A DNA stretch of 49,239 nt from assembly GCA_040394195.1 (NCBI GenBank), contig JBEBSR010000014.1:1-49239 (forward strand), given 5' to 3'. This document shows positions 17,983 to 26,392 of this stretch, one piece after another (position 1 is the stretch's first letter; the number at the start of each line of letters is the position of its first letter). The notes below the pieces were generated by a model that saw only the letters and a list, made by a program, of their open reading frames with translations, made no database searches and was not told the origin of the DNA. The stretch is from Wohlfahrtiimonas larvae_A. GTDB lineage: Bacteria > Pseudomonadota > Gammaproteobacteria > Cardiobacteriales > Wohlfahrtiimonadaceae. Both the position numbers and the translations under genes were made by a program.

Positions 17983-19032
17983 CTATTCGAGTGCAAAAGC
18001 ATTTAGGCCATATAAACCTTGCATTTCCAATGCTTTGCCACCGCCACGTACAACACATGTTAATGGATCATCTGCTATGATTGCATCTAAGCCTGTTTCT
18101 TCAGAGATTAATTTATCAATATTGCGTAGCAATGCACCACCGCCTGTAATTACAATGCCTCTTTCAGAAATATCAGCGGCTAATTCTGGTGGAGTTTGTT
18201 CCAGTGCCAAACGAACAGCACTGACGATGCCTTGTAATGGCTCCATTAATGCTTCTAAAATTTCATTAGAAGTTAATGTGAATGTGCGAGGAATGCCTTC
18301 GCTTAAGTTACGACCACGCACTTGAGTTTCTAGTACTTCATTCAATGGGTAAGCCGTGCCTATATCTTGTTTGATGCGTTCTGCTGTTGGCTCACCAATC
18401 AACATGCCATAGTTACGACGAACATATTGAATGATTGCTTCATCAAAGTGATCGCCACCAATGCGGATAGAGTTGGCATATACAATCCCTGTTAATGAAA
18501 TTACTGCAACTTCTGATGTGCCGCCGCCGATATCTAAAATCATTGATCCTGCTGCTTCATGTACAGGAATGCCTGCACCTAATGCTGCTGCCATTGGTTC
18601 AGGAATTAGTTTAACTTCTAATGCACCTGCTGTTTCTGTAGCTTCTTTGATGGCACGTTTTTCAACATGTGTAGCACCAGATGGAACGCAAACAATGATG
18701 CGAGGAGTTGGGCGTACAAATGCGCGTTTTTGCAATACGCGACCAATAAAATTGCCTAACATGTCTTCTGTACGTTCAATGTCAGCAATAACACCATCTT
18801 TAAGAGGGCGGTAAGCTTCAATGCCATCAGGTGTTCTACCTAACATACGTTTTGCTTCATGACCAACAGCTGCAACTCTTTCGCGTCCTGTCTTTTTATC
18901 TTTTTCCATCGCAACAACTGATGGCTCATTTAAAACGATGCCTTGTCCACGAACATATATAAGAGTATTGGCTGTCCCTAGGTCGATTGAAAGGTCACAT
19001 GAAAAAAGAGACTTTAGTCGTTTTGGTATCAT
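17983..19032 (-). CDS. mreB: Actin-like cell-shape protein MreB
   Basis: A 349-residue actin homologue that forms membrane-bound antiparallel filaments guiding elongation. The N-terminal amphipathic membrane-binding helix (M-I-P-K-R-L-K-S-L-F) is followed by phosphate 1 (D-L-G-T-A-N-T), phosphate 2 (L-D-I-G-G-G-T) and the adenosine motif (I-T-G-G-G-A-L-L). The frame could open six codons earlier (19050). The start at 19032 was chosen because it aligns with the known MreB N-terminus and has a GGA ribosome site. It is the first gene of the eight-gene shape operon. Confidence 0.97.
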   Translation of the reverse strand: MIPKRLKSLFSCDLSIDLGTANTLIYVRGQGIVLNEPSVVAMEKDKKTGRERVAAVGHEAKRMLGRTPDGIEAYRPLKDGVIADIERTEDMLGNFIGRVLQKRAFVRPTPRIIVCVPSGATHVEKRAIKEATETAGALEVKLIPEPMAAALGAGIPVHEAAGSMILDIGGGTSEVAVISLTGIVYANSIRIGGDHFDEAIIQYVRRNYGMLIGEPTAERIKQDIGTAYPLNEVLETQVRGRNLSEGIPRTFTLTSNEILEALMEPLQGIVSAVRLALEQTPPELAADISERGIVITGGGALLRNIDKLISEETGLDAIIADDPLTCVVRGGGKALEMQGLYGLNAFALE

Positions 19033-19185
19033 AATTAGTCCATCTGCCATTAGGTTAGGTTTAAAGTAAGAGAGCCATTTTACATGGTTTTATGGGAATA
19101 TAAACTATGTGTGCTATAAAAAAAAGTCACAATGCGTTAGTATACAGCACAATATATATATCGCTCGTTAATGTAAAGGTCGTTT

Positions 19186-19935
19186 ATGAAAAAGAAAATG
19201 ATTGCTGGTAACTGGAAAATGAATGGTGATACTGCTTCAGCTGTAGAAATTGTTGCAGGTATTTTAGATGCTGCGAATGCAAGTAGTCATGATGTAGTAA
19301 TTGCTCCGCCATTTGTTTACTTGTCCTCTGTTGAGGAAAAAATCTCTGGTTCTAAAATTTGTTTAAGTGCACAAAACTTAGCTGATCATGAATCTGGTGC
19401 TTTTACAGGTGAAATTTCAGCAAAAATGATCTCGGATGTCGGTTGTTCTTATGTTTTAGTTGGGCATTCTGAGCGTAGACAAATGTATGGCGAAACCAAC
19501 TCTATGGTTGCTCAAAAAACAGCCTTGGCATTATCGAATGGACTAGTTCCTATTTTATGTGTTGGCGAGACATTAGAAGAGCGAGAAAGCAATCAGTGGA
19601 AAGATATAATTTTAGCTCAATTGGAAGCTGTAGTTGCTCATTGTGGTATTGAAATGTTTCAAAAGGTCGTTGTTGCATATGAACCAGTATGGGCGATCGG
19701 TACAGGCAAATCTGCAAGTGCTGAAATCGCAAATGAAGTGCATGAGTTTATTTACTATACATTAACTAGTAAAAGTGATAATATCCGCCCTTCATTAAAA
19801 GTTCTTTATGGTGGAAGTGTAACTGCTGATAACTCGGCGCAATATATGTCTCAGGATTATATTGATGGAGTTTTGGTAGGTGGTGCTTCTTTAAAACCAA
19901 GTGTGTTTTCGGAAATTATCCGAAGCGTAGAGTAA
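19186..19935 (+). CDS. tpiA: Triosephosphate isomerase
   Basis: A 249-residue TIM-barrel enzyme interconverting dihydroxyacetone phosphate and glyceraldehyde-3-phosphate. The catalytic residues Lys11 (N-W-K-M-N), His94 (V-G-H-S-E-R-R) and Glu166 (A-Y-E-P-V-W-A-I-G-T-G-K) are all present, as is the phosphate loop Y-G-G-S-V. The order tpiA-secG is common in Gammaproteobacteria. It is divergent from mreB. Confidence 0.98.
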   Translation: MKKKMIAGNWKMNGDTASAVEIVAGILDAANASSHDVVIAPPFVYLSSVEEKISGSKICLSAQNLADHESGAFTGEISAKMISDVGCSYVLVGHSERRQMYGETNSMVAQKTALALSNGLVPILCVGETLEERESNQWKDIILAQLEAVVAHCGIEMFQKVVVAYEPVWAIGTGKSASAEIANEVHEFIYYTLTSKSDNIRPSLKVLYGGSVTADNSAQYMSQDYIDGVLVGGASLKPSVFSEIIRSVE

Positions 19936-19950
19936 ATTTGAAGGTCTAAT

Positions 19951-20262
19951 ATGGTATTAACAACAATCATTACAGTAATACATGTTTTGGTAGCAGTTGC
20001 TATTATTTGTTTGGTTTTAGTGCAGCATGGTAAAGGTGCTGATGCTGGAGCTGCGTTTGGTAGCGGTGCTTCAGGTACAGTATTTGGTGCGGCGGGTAAA
20101 AGTAATTTCTTGGCTAAATTAACTAAGTGGATGGTTGTTGTGTTCTTTGTGACAAGCTTTTCTATGATGGTTTTATATGGTAAAGCCGCAACGATACAAA
20201 CAGAAAGTGTATTGGATGCACCTGCAACATCATTGGTTCCAAATATTGATGATGCAAAATAA
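19951..20262 (+). CDS. secG: Preprotein translocase subunit SecG
   Basis: A 103-residue membrane protein with two hydrophobic helices (about 2-24 and 52-73) separated by the hallmark loop V-L-V-Q-x-G-K-G-A-D-A-G-A-A-F-G (28-43). It stimulates SecYEG-mediated protein export. It lies 15 nt after tpiA with an AAGG ribosome site and 60 nt before tRNA-Leu. Confidence 0.96.
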   Translation: MVLTTIITVIHVLVAVAIICLVLVQHGKGADAGAAFGSGASGTVFGAAGKSNFLAKLTKWMVVVFFVTSFSMMVLYGKAATIQTESVLDAPATSLVPNIDDAK

Positions 20263-20322
20263 ATCTCGTACATAAAATGTACAGACAAAAAAAATAATTA
20301 AGATATACTATTGAAATTCATT

Positions 20323-20407
20323 GCCGGCGTGGTGGAATTGGTAGACACGCTACCTTGAGGTGGTAGTGCTGAAAGGCTTCCCGGTTCAAATCCGGGCGTC
20401 GGTACCA
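20323..20407 (+). tRNA. leuU: tRNA-Leu (anticodon GAG)
   Basis: An 85-nt gene with encoded CCA. The acceptor arms GCCGGCG (20323-20329) and CGTCGGT pair with two G-U wobbles. The D-arm is followed by the anticodon stem CTACC/GGTAG with loop TTGAGGT, so the anticodon GAG is at 20357-20359. A long variable arm typical of class II tRNA and a T-arm with GGTTCAAATCC follow. The secG-tRNA-Leu(GAG) adjacency is the same as in E. coli. Confidence 0.97.
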
Positions 20408-20434
20408 TAATAATAAATATATGGATGTATCCTT

Positions 20435-21652
20435 ATGGCTTTAGATAATCGGAAAGAAGTCGACTACAATTGGGTAGGTCGAGACAAGCTGGGGAATCGC
20501 GTTGAAGGAACCTTGAAAGGTTCCTCTCCAACAAAAGTTAGAGCATTGCTTAATGCTCAAGGTATTCAGCCGTTAAAAATTGTTAAAGCAAAAGTTAAAA
20601 AAGGCAAGGGCGGTAAAGTCAAGCCTGAAGATATTATGTTATTTACCCGGCAGCTTGCAACGATGTTACAGGCTGGTCTGCCGTTATCTGAAGCTTTAGC
20701 TATGCAGGCATCAGGTGCGGGTAAAATTGCATTAAGTGAGTTGTTATATGCTGTTAAAGCTGATGTGGATCGCGGTGGTGGTTTATCCAACGCTTTGGCT
20801 AAGCATCCATTTGTATTTGATCGTACATATACTGGTTTAGTTGCAGCGGGCGAGCGCTCAGGTACATTAGAGAAAATTTTGTCTCAATTGGCGGACTTTC
20901 TTGAAAAAAATAGCAAAATTAAGAAAACAATTAAAAAGGCCTTAGTTTATCCAATTATTGTAATTTGTATTGCTTTAGGTATTACAGCTTTAATTCTTTG
21001 GAAAGTTGTGCCTGTGTTTGCAGATATGTTTAAAGAGCAGGGGCGTGAATTACCAGGGGCGACGCAGTTTGTTGTAAATCTCTCAGAAGGTATTCGCTCT
21101 TGGGGCTTTGTTTATACTGTTATGGGAATAGGTGTCTTTGTTTTCCTATTTAAACGAGTGCTGAGAACTAATCAGGCATTTAAACGTAAATTTGACCAGC
21201 AAGTTTTAAAATTACCAGTCTTTGGAAATTTGATCGTATTATCTAACAGTGCAAACTTTGCGAGTACATTATCGACTATGTACGAAGCAGGCACACCTAT
21301 TATTGCGTCATTGAACACAGTAGCAAATTCCACGAGCAATACAGTCTTTCAGGATGCTATTGAAAAAATCAAAGGCAATGTTGCGATTGGTCAAGAATTA
21401 AACTTTGCAATGCGCCAATCTAAAATGTTTCCAGATATGGTGAGTTATATGATTGGCATTGGTGAAAAATCTGGTAACTTATCAGAAATGCTGAATAAAG
21501 TTGCTGAGTTATACATGGAAGATATTGATAATGCTGTTGGAGCAATGATGTCATTGATTGAACCTATTTTGATTGTAATCTTAGGTTCATTGGTGGGTGG
21601 CATTGTTGTTGCAATGTATTTACCATTATTCAGTATGGCAGAGGGCACCTAG
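20435..21652 (+). CDS. pilC: Type IV pilus inner-membrane platform protein PilC
   Basis: A 405-residue GspF-family protein with two repeated cytoplasmic helical-bundle domains (about 65-190 and 265-390) and three membrane segments (about 170-195, 220-240 and 375-400). The T-R-Q-L-A-T-M-L-x-A-G-L-P-L block (about 69-82) and the S-L-I-E-P-I-L-I end are diagnostic. It couples PilB to pilus assembly. It is the first gene of pilC-pilD-coaE. Confidence 0.96.
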   Translation: MALDNRKEVDYNWVGRDKLGNRVEGTLKGSSPTKVRALLNAQGIQPLKIVKAKVKKGKGGKVKPEDIMLFTRQLATMLQAGLPLSEALAMQASGAGKIALSELLYAVKADVDRGGGLSNALAKHPFVFDRTYTGLVAAGERSGTLEKILSQLADFLEKNSKIKKTIKKALVYPIIVICIALGITALILWKVVPVFADMFKEQGRELPGATQFVVNLSEGIRSWGFVYTVMGIGVFVFLFKRVLRTNQAFKRKFDQQVLKLPVFGNLIVLSNSANFASTLSTMYEAGTPIIASLNTVANSTSNTVFQDAIEKIKGNVAIGQELNFAMRQSKMFPDMVSYMIGIGEKSGNLSEMLNKVAELYMEDIDNAVGAMMSLIEPILIVILGSLVGGIVVAMYLPLFSMAEGT

Positions 21653-21656
21653 TTTG

Positions 21657-22604
21657 ATGATAGAACCAACGGTTTTTATTTATTGCGTTGTTTTTATTTT
21701 AGGAGCTGCCATTGGCAGCTTCCTTAACGTAGTGGCTTATCGTTTTCCAAAGATTTTGTTTGATAATAACTATAAGCTTATTTCTGAATTTTTGATAGAA
21801 GAGTCACAAAAACCGCAGCGTTTTTTAAGTGGTATAAAGTTATTAGATAAGTTATTGGCCCGAAAAGACGCTACATCACTATTAAAAAAAAATGAGATAT
21901 TACCAGAGCAAGGGTTGTGGTATTTATCTAAGCCACAATCATCATGTCCTAATTGCAATCATAAAATTAAGTTCTATGAGAACATTCCTGTTTTAGGATG
22001 GTTGTTTCTCAAAGGCAAATGTTCAGGTTGTCATCAAAAAATTTCTGCTCAATATCCAATTATTGAGTTTCTAACAGGCTTATTGTCCGTCTTAGTGGTT
22101 TATAAATTAGGTTTAAATATTGAAGCATTATGCTTTGTGTTTTTTACTTGGATCATAATCTCCCTCACTTTAATTGATTTAGAGTTTCGTATTCTACCTG
22201 ATGAATTAACAAGTCCTATGATTTGGCTGGGATTGATTTTAAGCTATTTTGGTTTGATTTCTGTGTCATTTAAAGCTGCATTCTTAGGTGTAATTATTGG
22301 TTATCTATCTTTGTGGGCAATTAATCAATTGGCTTTGTTAATTTTGAAAAAAGAAGGCATTGGTGCTGGAGATTTTAAATTATTGGCAATGATCGGTGCA
22401 TGGCAGGGTGTTGGTAATTTATTTAATGTCATACTAATTTCTTCAATTGCAGGTGCTATAGTTGGAATTATTGTGCAAATTTTACGCAAAAAAAAAGATA
22501 ATCAAGATGATGCGATTCCATATGGACCATTTCTTGCGCTCGGCTCACTGATTGTTTTATTGTGTGATTTAAATGCCGAATCATTTTTCTATCTTGCTAG
22601 ATAA
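21657..22604 (+). CDS. pilD: Prepilin leader peptidase/N-methyltransferase PilD
   Basis: A 315-residue polytopic aspartic protease that cleaves the G/F bond of prepilins and methylates the new N-terminus. The zinc tetracysteine is Cys97-x2-Cys100 and Cys122-x2-Cys125. The catalytic aspartates are Asp174 (L-I-D-L-E-F) and Asp239 in the GxGD motif G-A-G-D-F-K. The frame is open further upstream into pilC; the start at 21657 (MIEPTVF), four bases after the pilC stop, fits PilD topology. The cytoplasmic loop before the first cysteines is about 25 residues longer than in Pseudomonas PilD. Confidence 0.95.
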   Translation: MIEPTVFIYCVVFILGAAIGSFLNVVAYRFPKILFDNNYKLISEFLIEESQKPQRFLSGIKLLDKLLARKDATSLLKKNEILPEQGLWYLSKPQSSCPNCNHKIKFYENIPVLGWLFLKGKCSGCHQKISAQYPIIEFLTGLLSVLVVYKLGLNIEALCFVFFTWIIISLTLIDLEFRILPDELTSPMIWLGLILSYFGLISVSFKAAFLGVIIGYLSLWAINQLALLILKKEGIGAGDFKLLAMIGAWQGVGNLFNVILISSIAGAIVGIIVQILRKKKDNQDDAIPYGPFLALGSLIVLLCDLNAESFFYLAR

Positions 22605-23212
22605 TGAAAAATAATATTGTATTAACTGGCGGTATTGCTTCAGGTAAAACATTTGTATCTGATTATTTAGCAACTTTAAATGCAAATGTTGTTGATACAG
22701 ATGTTATTGCTCGATCATTGTTAATGCCAAATCAGCATCGATATTCAGATATAGCTTTAAACTCAGTACATGATTGCTTCGGTGATCTAGTTTTTGATGA
22801 CGGTGTTTTAAATAGAAAAAAGTTGAGAGAAATAATTTTTAGTAATAGTGATGCTAAAAAACAATTAGAAAGCATTATGCATCCTTTAATTCTGAAAGTT
22901 GTTCAAGAGGATTTATTGGTGGATCACGGGTTATATAATGTGATTTCCGTACCATTATTACATGAGAATTCCCCTTATTTATTATTAGCCAATCAAGTCT
23001 TGGTTATTGAGGTTGATCCTGATGTGCAGTTGCAACGTGTTATGGATCGAGATCAGATTGATGAGCAATTAGCAAAAAGTATTATTGCATCCCAGGTGAG
23101 CAATCAAGAGCGCCGTAATTTAGCCAATACAATTATTGTAAATACCAACGAATTACACACTCGAAATATATTGAAACAATTAGATAAACAGTATAGTCTA
23201 GCTCCATTCTAA
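22604..23212 (+). CDS. coaE: Dephospho-CoA kinase
   Basis: A 202-residue P-loop kinase catalysing the last step of coenzyme A synthesis. Walker A G-G-I-A-S-G-K-T is at 9-16. The V-D-T-D-V-I-A-R block near 30-37 and the H-P-L-I pattern (about 95) match CoaE. The start ATG overlaps the pilD stop by one base. The pilD-coaE-zapD order is widespread in Gammaproteobacteria. Confidence 0.94.
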   Translation: MKNNIVLTGGIASGKTFVSDYLATLNANVVDTDVIARSLLMPNQHRYSDIALNSVHDCFGDLVFDDGVLNRKKLREIIFSNSDAKKQLESIMHPLILKVVQEDLLVDHGLYNVISVPLLHENSPYLLLANQVLVIEVDPDVQLQRVMDRDQIDEQLAKSIIASQVSNQERRNLANTIIVNTNELHTRNILKQLDKQYSLAPF

Positions 23213-23233
23213 GAGGGTACGGTGAAATAGTTT

Positions 23234-23938
23234 ATGGTTTATGAATTTCCATTGAGTGAAGGCGTTCGTCGCTTATTAAGAGCTGAAATGCTGTTTAAAC
23301 AAAGTAAGGCGCACATTGAATATGATGACCCGTACAGCACCATTGCTGCGCTTGCTGCTTTAGTGGATTTAGTTGAGATTATTTCAAAAAACAACTTAAA
23401 AATAGAAATGATTAAGCAGCTAGAAAAATTGCAGTTTAAAGAAGAAGTGACTGATGATCAGCGATTGGTGATTAAGGATTTAACACAAAACCTTGTTTTT
23501 GGCAGCGTTAAAACATTTGATGAAATTAAAGAAAATATTTTCTTAAATGTCATTCGCCAACGATTAAAAGTGATGGGTGGTATTGGAAGTTTTGATTTGC
23601 CAAATTTACACCATTGGTTGAGATTTTCGCATGAATTGCGCGGTGAGCATATCGAGCGTTGGTTTTCTTTATTTGAGCCAACGGAAAGGGCATTAACATA
23701 TTTATTATCTGTATTGAGACAAATGAAAGATGAAGAAGTGTGCCAGTTTAAGCAGGGATTATTTTACAAAACTGTAAAATGGGATGCGGAATTAGTTAGA
23801 ATTGATGTCAAAGATGAATTAATTTACCCTGAATTCAGTGGTAATAAGCAGCAATTAAGTATTCGTTTAATGGAACCTTTTGATCCTGTTGTGCAGGTGA
23901 AAAAAGATTTGGAGATGATTGTTGAACGTTGTGGTTAA
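23234..23938 (+). CDS. zapD: Cell division protein ZapD
   Basis: A 234-residue FtsZ-bundling protein (DUF1342). The N-terminus Y-E-F-P-L-x-E-x-V-R-x-L-L-R and the central P-x-L-x-x-W-L block are typical, as are the mostly helical N-terminal domain and beta-rich C-terminal half. It cross-links FtsZ protofilaments at the septum. It follows coaE by 21 nt, as in E. coli. The third gene of the usual trio, yacG, is absent here. Confidence 0.92.
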   Translation: MVYEFPLSEGVRRLLRAEMLFKQSKAHIEYDDPYSTIAALAALVDLVEIISKNNLKIEMIKQLEKLQFKEEVTDDQRLVIKDLTQNLVFGSVKTFDEIKENIFLNVIRQRLKVMGGIGSFDLPNLHHWLRFSHELRGEHIERWFSLFEPTERALTYLLSVLRQMKDEEVCQFKQGLFYKTVKWDAELVRIDVKDELIYPEFSGNKQQLSIRLMEPFDPVVQVKKDLEMIVERCG

Positions 23939-23949
23939 AAGAGGACATT

Positions 23950-24684
23950 ATGAGTCAAGAAAAAAAAATAGCATTAGTGACAGGAGCAACACGTGGAATT
24001 GGCAAAGCCATAGCAGAGTCATTAGTTGCTGCTAACTATTTTGTGATTGGTACGGCAACCTCTGAAAATGGTACAGCAACTATTCAATCCTTTTTAGGTG
24101 AAAATGGTGATGCATTTGTATTAAATGTATCTGATGCAGAAAGTATTGAAAGTGTATTGAAAGCAATCTCTGAAAAGCACGGTGCTATTTCAGTGTTGGT
24201 AAATAATGCAGGGATTACAAAAGATCAATTGTTGATGAGAATGAAAGATGAAGATTGGTCTGATGTAATTACAACAAACTTAACAAGCATTTATAAGTTA
24301 TCGAAAGCAGTAATGCGTGATATGATGAAGGCTCGTTTTGGACGTATTGTGAATATTACATCTATTGTAGGTGTAACAGGTAATGCAGGGCAAACAAACT
24401 ACGCAGCAGCAAAAGCGGGTGTGATTGGCTTTACTAAGTCAATGGCAATCGAAGTTGCAAGTCGTGGCATTACAGTGAACTGTGTGGCACCTGGTTTCAT
24501 TGATACGGATATGACAAAAGATTTACCTGAAGCAGTGAAGGAATCATTACTGAAAAGTATTCCTATGAATACATTGGGTAAACCAGAAGATATTGCCAAT
24601 GCTGTTAGATTTTTAGCAGCAGAAGAAACAAGCTATATTACTGGTGAAACTATCCATGTAAACGGTGGGATGTTTATGCCTTAA
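23950..24684 (+). CDS. fabG: 3-oxoacyl-[ACP] reductase FabG
   Basis: A 244-residue short-chain dehydrogenase reducing beta-ketoacyl-ACP with NADPH. It has the cofactor motif T-G-x-x-x-G-I-G (11-18), N-N-A-G (85-88) and the catalytic Ser138, Tyr151 and Lys155. The start was moved seven codons inside a longer frame to 23950 (MSQEKKIA), where a GAGGA Shine-Dalgarno lies correctly and the length equals E. coli FabG. fabH and fabD are not upstream; zapD is instead. Confidence 0.97.
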   Translation: MSQEKKIALVTGATRGIGKAIAESLVAANYFVIGTATSENGTATIQSFLGENGDAFVLNVSDAESIESVLKAISEKHGAISVLVNNAGITKDQLLMRMKDEDWSDVITTNLTSIYKLSKAVMRDMMKARFGRIVNITSIVGVTGNAGQTNYAAAKAGVIGFTKSMAIEVASRGITVNCVAPGFIDTDMTKDLPEAVKESLLKSIPMNTLGKPEDIANAVRFLAAEETSYITGETIHVNGGMFMP

Positions 24685-24704
24685 AGGCAAGATGTTAAAA
24701 AGTC

Positions 24705-24734
24705 TTGGACTTTAGTGAACATTTTTTTTAAAAT
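24705..24734 (+). promoter_or_regulatory. Putative sigma-70 promoter of acpP
   Basis: TTGGAC (24705-24710), an 18-nt spacer and TAAAAT (24729-24734) lie in the fabG-acpP gap, 55 nt before the acpP start. An independent promoter is expected because ACP is made in great excess over FabG. Confidence 0.5.
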
Positions 24735-24788
24735 ATAGATTGGTAATTTGATACCTGTTTTTTTATTAAGTTAAGGATTTTTAAAATT

Positions 24789-25028
24789 ATGAGCGATATC
24801 GAAGCACGTGTTAAGAAGATTGTTATTGAACAACTTCAAGTAAAAGAAGAACAAGTAAACAACTCATCTTCTTTTATTGATGATTTAAGCGCGGATTCTT
24901 TAGATACAGTTGAATTGGTAATGGCTCTTGAAGAAGAGTTTGATTGTGAAATTCCAGATGAAGAAGCTGAAAAAATCACAACAGTTCAACAAGCAATTGA
25001 CTACGTGACAGCAAACTTAGATAAATAA
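24789..25028 (+). CDS. acpP: Acyl carrier protein
   Basis: A 79-residue, very acidic carrier of growing acyl chains. The phosphopantetheine attachment site is Ser37 in D-S-L-D-T-V-E, and the helix 2 sequence E-L-V-M-A-L-E-E-E-F follows. Standard length. A GGA ribosome site sits in the AAGGATTTTTAAAATT leader. A terminator follows before fabF. Confidence 0.98.
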   Translation: MSDIEARVKKIVIEQLQVKEEQVNNSSSFIDDLSADSLDTVELVMALEEEFDCEIPDEEAEKITTVQQAIDYVTANLDK

Positions 25029-25076
25029 TTTTATTCAATGTCATAATTTGAATAATCTGGTCAGAATTTGTCAATA

Positions 25077-25128
25077 GAGCGGTTCTCATAGGACGATTAA
25101 ATGTCCTACGAAGCCGTTTTATTTTTTT
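25077..25128 (+). terminator. Hairpin terminator/attenuator between acpP and fabF
   Basis: The inner arms TAGGAC (25089-25094) and GTCCTA (25103-25108) are extended by an imperfect outer stem (AGCGGTTC with GAAGCCGTT), followed by TTTTATTTTTTT. It probably limits read-through from the abundant acpP message into fabF. Confidence 0.75.
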
Positions 25129-25150
25129 ATGGAATCAAAAAGGAATAGTT

Positions 25151-26392
25151 ATGAAGCAGCGAGTAGTTGTCACAGGCTTGGGTATAGTTTCTGCATTAGG
25201 AAGCAGTGTAGAATTAGCTTGGACGAATATTTTAGCTGGAGTAAGTGGTGCAGCGCCAATCACTGCATTTGATGCAACTGGCTATCCTGTTACTTTTTCA
25301 GCATCCACAAAAGATTTTGATGTATCAAAATATATGAATCCAAAAGATGCAAAGCGCATGGATCTCTTTATTCAGTATGGTATTGGGGCTGCGGTTGATG
25401 CAATTAAGGATGCAGGTTTAGAGATTACAGATCAAAATGCTGATCGTATTGGTGCAATGTTGGGTTCTGGTATTGGTGGCTTGCCTGGTATTGAAGAAAA
25501 CTGTGAAATTTTATTGAATAAAGGTCCAAATAGAATCAGTCCTTTTTATGTACCACGTTCAATTATTAATATGTTACCAGGCCAATTATCTATTTTGACT
25601 GGATTCAAAGGACCATCGATTTCGGCAGTAACAGCTTGTGCTTCAGGCACACATTCCATCGGCATGGCTGCAAGAATGATTGCTTACGGTGATGCGGACG
25701 TTATGATTGCTGGCGGTGCTGAAATGGCAACGACTCCCACTGGTATCGGTGGCTTTGCAGCTGCAAGAGCATTATCTAATAGAAATGACGAACCAACAAA
25801 AGCTTCGCGCCCTTGGGATAAAGATCGTAATGGCTTTGTTTTGGGTGATGGTGCTGGCGTTTTAATTCTAGAATCTTACGAGCATGCTGTGAAACGTGGC
25901 GCTCGTATTTATTGTGAATTAGTTGGTTTTGGTGCAACAAGCGATGCATACCACATTACTTCTCCGATGGAGAATGGTGAGGGTGCAGGGCGTTGTATGC
26001 AAATGGCATTGAATGATGCAAAAATGAATGTAGATGCTGTGGATTATATCAATGCACATGGCACATCAACGAAATTGGGTGATATGGCGGAGCTAACTGC
26101 TGTGAAATCTATCTTTGGCGAGCATGCATATAAATTAGCAATGAGCTCCACAAAATCTATGACTGGCCATTTGTTGGGAGCAGCTGGTGGTATTGAAGCT
26201 GTTTTTGCAGCTTTATCTATTCGTGATAATGTCGCACCACCGACAATTAATTTAGATAATCCCGATGAAGGTTGTGATCTAAATCTTGTGCCGCATACGC
26301 CACAAGAGAGAAAAATTGATGTTGCGATTTCAAATTCATTTGGTTTTGGTGGTACAAATGGTACGTTAATCTTCCAAAGAGTTAACAGTTAA
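25151..26392 (+). CDS. fabF: Beta-ketoacyl-ACP synthase II
   Basis: A 413-residue thiolase-fold condensing enzyme that elongates acyl-ACP, especially C16:1 to C18:1. The catalytic triad Cys163 (T-A-C-A-S-G), His303 (N-A-H-G-T-S-T) and His340 (S-M-T-G-H-L-L-G) has the same numbering as E. coli FabF. An AGGAA Shine-Dalgarno is present. Its stop overlaps the mltG start by one base. Confidence 0.98.
   Translation: MKQRVVVTGLGIVSALGSSVELAWTNILAGVSGAAPITAFDATGYPVTFSASTKDFDVSKYMNPKDAKRMDLFIQYGIGAAVDAIKDAGLEITDQNADRIGAMLGSGIGGLPGIEENCEILLNKGPNRISPFYVPRSIINMLPGQLSILTGFKGPSISAVTACASGTHSIGMAARMIAYGDADVMIAGGAEMATTPTGIGGFAAARALSNRNDEPTKASRPWDKDRNGFVLGDGAGVLILESYEHAVKRGARIYCELVGFGATSDAYHITSPMENGEGAGRCMQMALNDAKMNVDAVDYINAHGTSTKLGDMAELTAVKSIFGEHAYKLAMSSTKSMTGHLLGAAGGIEAVFAALSIRDNVAPPTINLDNPDEGCDLNLVPHTPQERKIDVAISNSFGFGGTNGTLIFQRVNS

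Noticed and set aside
17960..18325. Plus-strand reading frame of 121 codons opposite mreB
   Set aside because: It is antisense to a strongly conserved gene, has no ribosome site and no recognisable protein features: a shadow frame. The frames at 3725-4096, 4307-4708, 9968-10297, 18461-18814 and 39814-40134 were rejected for the same reason.
20268..20282. GTACAT/ATGTAC hairpin after secG
   Set aside because: The stem is only 6 bp with no T-run. Read-through into the tRNA followed by processing is more likely than termination.
21597..21656. 20-codon N-terminal extension of pilD into pilC
   Set aside because: The extra residues are encoded by conserved pilC sequence, and the ATG at 21657 gives the normal PilD N-terminus.
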